Source of the DNA: Actinomyces sp.
GTDB lineage: Bacteria > Actinomycetota > Acidimicrobiia > Acidimicrobiales > Aldehydirespiratoraceae
Length of the DNA stretch: 7,203 nt
Assembly (NCBI GenBank): GCA_003697065.1
Contig: RFFY01000480.1
Coordinates: 1 to 7,203 of the forward strand
Reading direction: 5' to 3'
In this document: in pieces, positions 5,582 to 7,203 of the stretch
How the letters are laid out: each line of letters opens with the position of its first letter
How positions within the stretch are numbered: the stretch's first letter is position 1
The notes under the pieces: model-generated
Database searches by the model: none
Seen by the model: only the letters and a program-made list of their open reading frames with translations
What the model was told of the DNA's origin: nothing
Position numbers and translations under genes: made by a program

Positions 5582-6121
5582 ATGGGACTCGTTCCGGGGA
5601 TCATCAAGGGGTTCGGGGTCACGGGTGGCACCTTGTTGCGCACCGTGTTCCCCAAGCGCGGGATCAAGACACCCATACCCGCTCCCACCAAGGGGGCGGC
5701 CACGGTCCAGTACCCCCACGAAAAGGAACTTCCCCCGACCCGGGCCCGCGGTGTCATCGCCCTCCACGAGGACAACTGCACCGCCTGCATGCTGTGCGCC
5801 CGTGAGTGCCCGGACTGGTGCATCTACATCGAGGCCCACAAGGAGAAGGCACCGCCGCGCCGGCCCGGCGGCAAGCCCCGCCAGCGCAACGCCCTCGACC
5901 GCTTCGACATCGACTTCGCCTTGTGCATGTACTGCGGGATCTGTGTCGAGGTCTGCCCCTTCGAGGCCCTGTTCTGGAGCCCCGAATACGAATTCTCCGA
6001 GCCCCGCATCGCCGACCTCCTCCACGACAAGTCCCGTCTGGGTGAGTGGATGATGACGGTGCCGGAGTTCGAGGACTACGAGGCGGGCGCCGAGGTCAAG
6101 AAGAAGAAGGTGCCGCGATGA
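5582..6121 (+). CDS. nuoI: NADH-quinone oxidoreductase subunit I (2x[4Fe-4S])
   Basis: This ferredoxin-like subunit carries clusters N6a and N6b, relaying electrons towards N2 in NuoB. It has 179 residues and starts at ATG 5582, with GAGAGG at 5571-5576 overlapping the nuoH stop. Two CxxCxxCxxxCP motifs are intact: C66, C69, C72, C76 and C115, C118, C121, C125. The sequence CTACMLCARECPDWCIYI and the later CPFEALFWSPEYEF resemble, from memory, the NuoI of EFG-less Streptomyces clusters more than the canonical actinobacterial NuoI (CIGCELCAWACPADAIYV type). The linker between clusters (about 86-104) is rich in Pro, Arg and Lys, and the C-terminus ends in a basic EVKKKKVPR tail. Without NuoG, NuoI would be the outermost Fe-S entry point, so a basic surface could suit an acidic donor such as ferredoxin; this is speculation. 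The gene overlaps nuoJ by 4 bp (ATGA). Confidence 0.96.
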   Translation: MGLVPGIIKGFGVTGGTLLRTVFPKRGIKTPIPAPTKGAATVQYPHEKELPPTRARGVIALHEDNCTACMLCARECPDWCIYIEAHKEKAPPRRPGGKPRQRNALDRFDIDFALCMYCGICVEVCPFEALFWSPEYEFSEPRIADLLHDKSRLGEWMMTVPEFEDYEAGAEVKKKKVPR

Positions 6122-6651
6122 CCGCCGTTCTCGCCGCCGCCTCCGCCGACGCCGATCTCTTCGTCGCCCAGAACGTCTTCTTCGGTCTCATCGCCGCCGT
6201 CATGATCGTCGCCGCGTGGCGGGTGGTGACGACCCGCAACGTGGTGCACGCCGCCTTGTGGCTGGTGCTCGTCCTCGCCGGGGTGGCGGCCCAGTTCATC
6301 CTGCTCGGATCGGAGTTCGTCGCCGTCACCCAGGTCCTCGTCTACATCGGCGCCGTCGTCGTCTTGTTCCTCTTCGGGATCATGCTCACCCGGGCCTCGA
6401 TGGGTGAGGATCCCTCCGTCGCCCGCGAACGCCGGGGCATGGCGACGCTGGTGGCCGTGCTCCTGCTCGTCGTCACCGGCGGGGCCCTGCTCGACACCTT
6501 CACCGACACCCGGGTGGTCGTCACCGAGCCCCAGAGGGCGGCCGAGGTCTCCGATTCCATCTTCTCGGCCTACATCGTCCCCTTCGAGGCGGTGTCGGTG
6601 CTCCTGCTGGCCGCTTTGATCGGCGCCATCGTCGTGGCGCGCAAGGACTGA
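6118..6651 (+). CDS. nuoJ: NADH-quinone oxidoreductase subunit J
   Basis: This is a five-helix membrane subunit between NuoA/H and NuoK; its third helix is involved in conformational coupling in known complex I structures. It has 177 residues. Helices lie at about 17-35, 45-63, 68-90, 109-127 and 153-175. The most conserved part, EFVAVTQVLVYIGAVVVLF (66-84), with the family Tyr in VLVYIGA, is present. The start at ATG 6118 overlaps the nuoI stop and is preceded by AGAAGG (6105-6110) at 7 bases; an upstream in-frame ATG at 6046 only shadows nuoI. A hydrophilic loop (91-108, RASMGEDPSVARERRG) follows helix 3. The product is at the short end of the family. nuoK follows 10 bp later. Confidence 0.94.
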   Translation: MTAVLAAASADADLFVAQNVFFGLIAAVMIVAAWRVVTTRNVVHAALWLVLVLAGVAAQFILLGSEFVAVTQVLVYIGAVVVLFLFGIMLTRASMGEDPSVARERRGMATLVAVLLLVVTGGALLDTFTDTRVVVTEPQRAAEVSDSIFSAYIVPFEAVSVLLLAALIGAIVVARKD

Positions 6652-6661
6652 GGGGATCGCC

Positions 6662-6961
6662 GTGCTGCTCAACCAGTTCCTGCTCCTGGCCGCCGTCCTC
6701 TTCTGCTTCGGCGTCTACGGCGTGCTCGCCCGGCGCAACGGCATCCTCGTGCTCATGTCGATCGAGCTGATCCTGAACTCGGTCAACATCAACCTGGTCG
6801 CCTTCGGTGCCCTGCGCGACCAGGTCGCGGGTGAGGTGTTCGCCCTGTTCACCATCGCCATCGCCGCCGCCGAGGTCGGCATCGGCCTCGCCATCGTCCT
6901 GCTCATCTACCGCAACCGTCGCAGCATCGACTTCGCCGAAGCCGATCTGCTGAAGGGCTGA
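6662..6961 (+). CDS. nuoK: NADH-quinone oxidoreductase subunit K
   Basis: This three-helix membrane subunit, related to MrpC antiporter proteins, takes part in proton transfer in the membrane arm. It has 99 residues, the usual length. The two functionally important membrane Glu residues are present: E35 in VLMSIELILNSVNIN and E71 in AIAAAEVGIGLAIVL, matching E36 and E72 of E. coli NuoK. The start is GTG 6662, with AGGGGA at 6651-6656 five bases upstream. The C-terminal tail is short and charged (YRNRRSIDFAEADLLKG). It is 2 bp from the next gene. Confidence 0.96.
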   Translation: MLLNQFLLLAAVLFCFGVYGVLARRNGILVLMSIELILNSVNINLVAFGALRDQVAGEVFALFTIAIAAAEVGIGLAIVLLIYRNRRSIDFAEADLLKG

Positions 6962-6963
6962 CC

Positions 6964-7203
6964 GTGGATCTCCTCGTCGTCGCCGCCGAATCGGTCCCGA
7001 CCGTGCCCGCCACGGTGTCGGACGCCAACTGGTTCCTCGAGCACGCCTGGCTCGTGCCCCTGTTCCCGGCCCTGTCGTTCGTGGGCATCCTCTTGTTCGG
7101 CAAGCGCCTGCCCCGCAAGGGTTCCGAGCTCGGTATCGCCGCCGTGGCCCTGTCCTTCGTGTTCTCCCTGGTGGTCGTGGGGGCCTGGATCGACCACCGC
7201 GAC
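6964..7203 (+). CDS. nuoL: NADH-quinone oxidoreductase subunit L, 3'-truncated by window edge
   Basis: This is the start of the distal antiporter-like proton-pumping subunit of complex I. Only the first 80 codons are present and the frame stays open to the window end. It starts at GTG 6964, two bases after the nuoK stop, with AAGGG (6953-6957) six bases upstream. Residues 26-47 (EHAWLVPLFPALSFVGILLF and on) and 54-76 form two hydrophobic helices separated by the basic GKRLPRKGSE loop. This pattern, with LVPLFP near the N-terminus, is typical of NuoL. The key Lys/Glu residues lie beyond the window. A longer leader than usual (~22 residues) precedes the first helix, so a later start is possible. 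The position after nuoK strongly supports the call. Confidence 0.9.
   Translation, partial: MDLLVVAAESVPTVPATVSDANWFLEHAWLVPLFPALSFVGILLFGKRLPRKGSELGIAAVALSFVFSLVVVGAWIDHRD

Noticed and set aside
3259..6025. Long antisense open frames opposite nuoD, nuoH and nuoI (about 477 and 512 codons)
   Set aside because: They arise from the GC-rich third positions of the real genes. Their translations are Asp/Gly/His/Glu-rich with no recognisable domains, and the opposite strand encodes clear nuo proteins.

Overview
This window is part of a respiratory complex I (nuo) locus from a very GC-rich bacterium. G or C fills most third codon positions, GTG is the usual start codon, and the one clear promoter looks actinobacterial and leaderless. 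Together these suggest a high-GC Actinomycetota, possibly of the Acidimicrobiia type. The phylum is a moderately confident inference and the class is a guess. All supported genes lie on the + strand. I see no RNA genes, mobile elements or CRISPR arrays.

Layout: positions 1-1209 hold the C-terminal ~400 residues of a NuoN proton-pumping subunit, followed 9 bp later by an unrecognised 149-residue membrane protein. The next ~136 bp is the only real intergenic stretch. It carries a 22-bp direct repeat and a promoter whose predicted transcription start falls at or next to the nuoA start codon. From 1805 to the end runs a tightly packed series, nuoA-B-C-D-H-I-J-K-L, with overlaps or gaps of at most 34 bp; nuoL is cut off by the window end.

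Function: NuoB, C, D and I form the peripheral arm that carries electrons through Fe-S clusters to quinone. NuoH joins that arm to the membrane, and NuoA, J, K, L and N form the proton-translocating membrane arm. The nuoE, F and G genes for the NADH-oxidising module are absent between nuoD and nuoH, where they usually sit. Only a 13-codon mini-ORF occupies that junction. The set therefore resembles the EFG-less second nuo clusters I recall from Streptomyces, and the electron donor need not be NADH.

Most notable: NuoD keeps the quinone-site histidine but has Trp in place of the quinone-binding Tyr and Gln in place of its partner Asp. NuoH lacks two conserved acidic residues of the quinone/E-channel region (TM1 Glu to Leu, first Glu of the PEAE motif to Val). 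The Lys/Glu residues of the antiporter-like subunits look normal where visible. This reads as a divergent complex I branch with a remodelled quinone site rather than a decayed one. The presence of nuoN, normally the last gene of a nuo operon, upstream of nuoA suggests either tandem nuo clusters or gene rearrangement.
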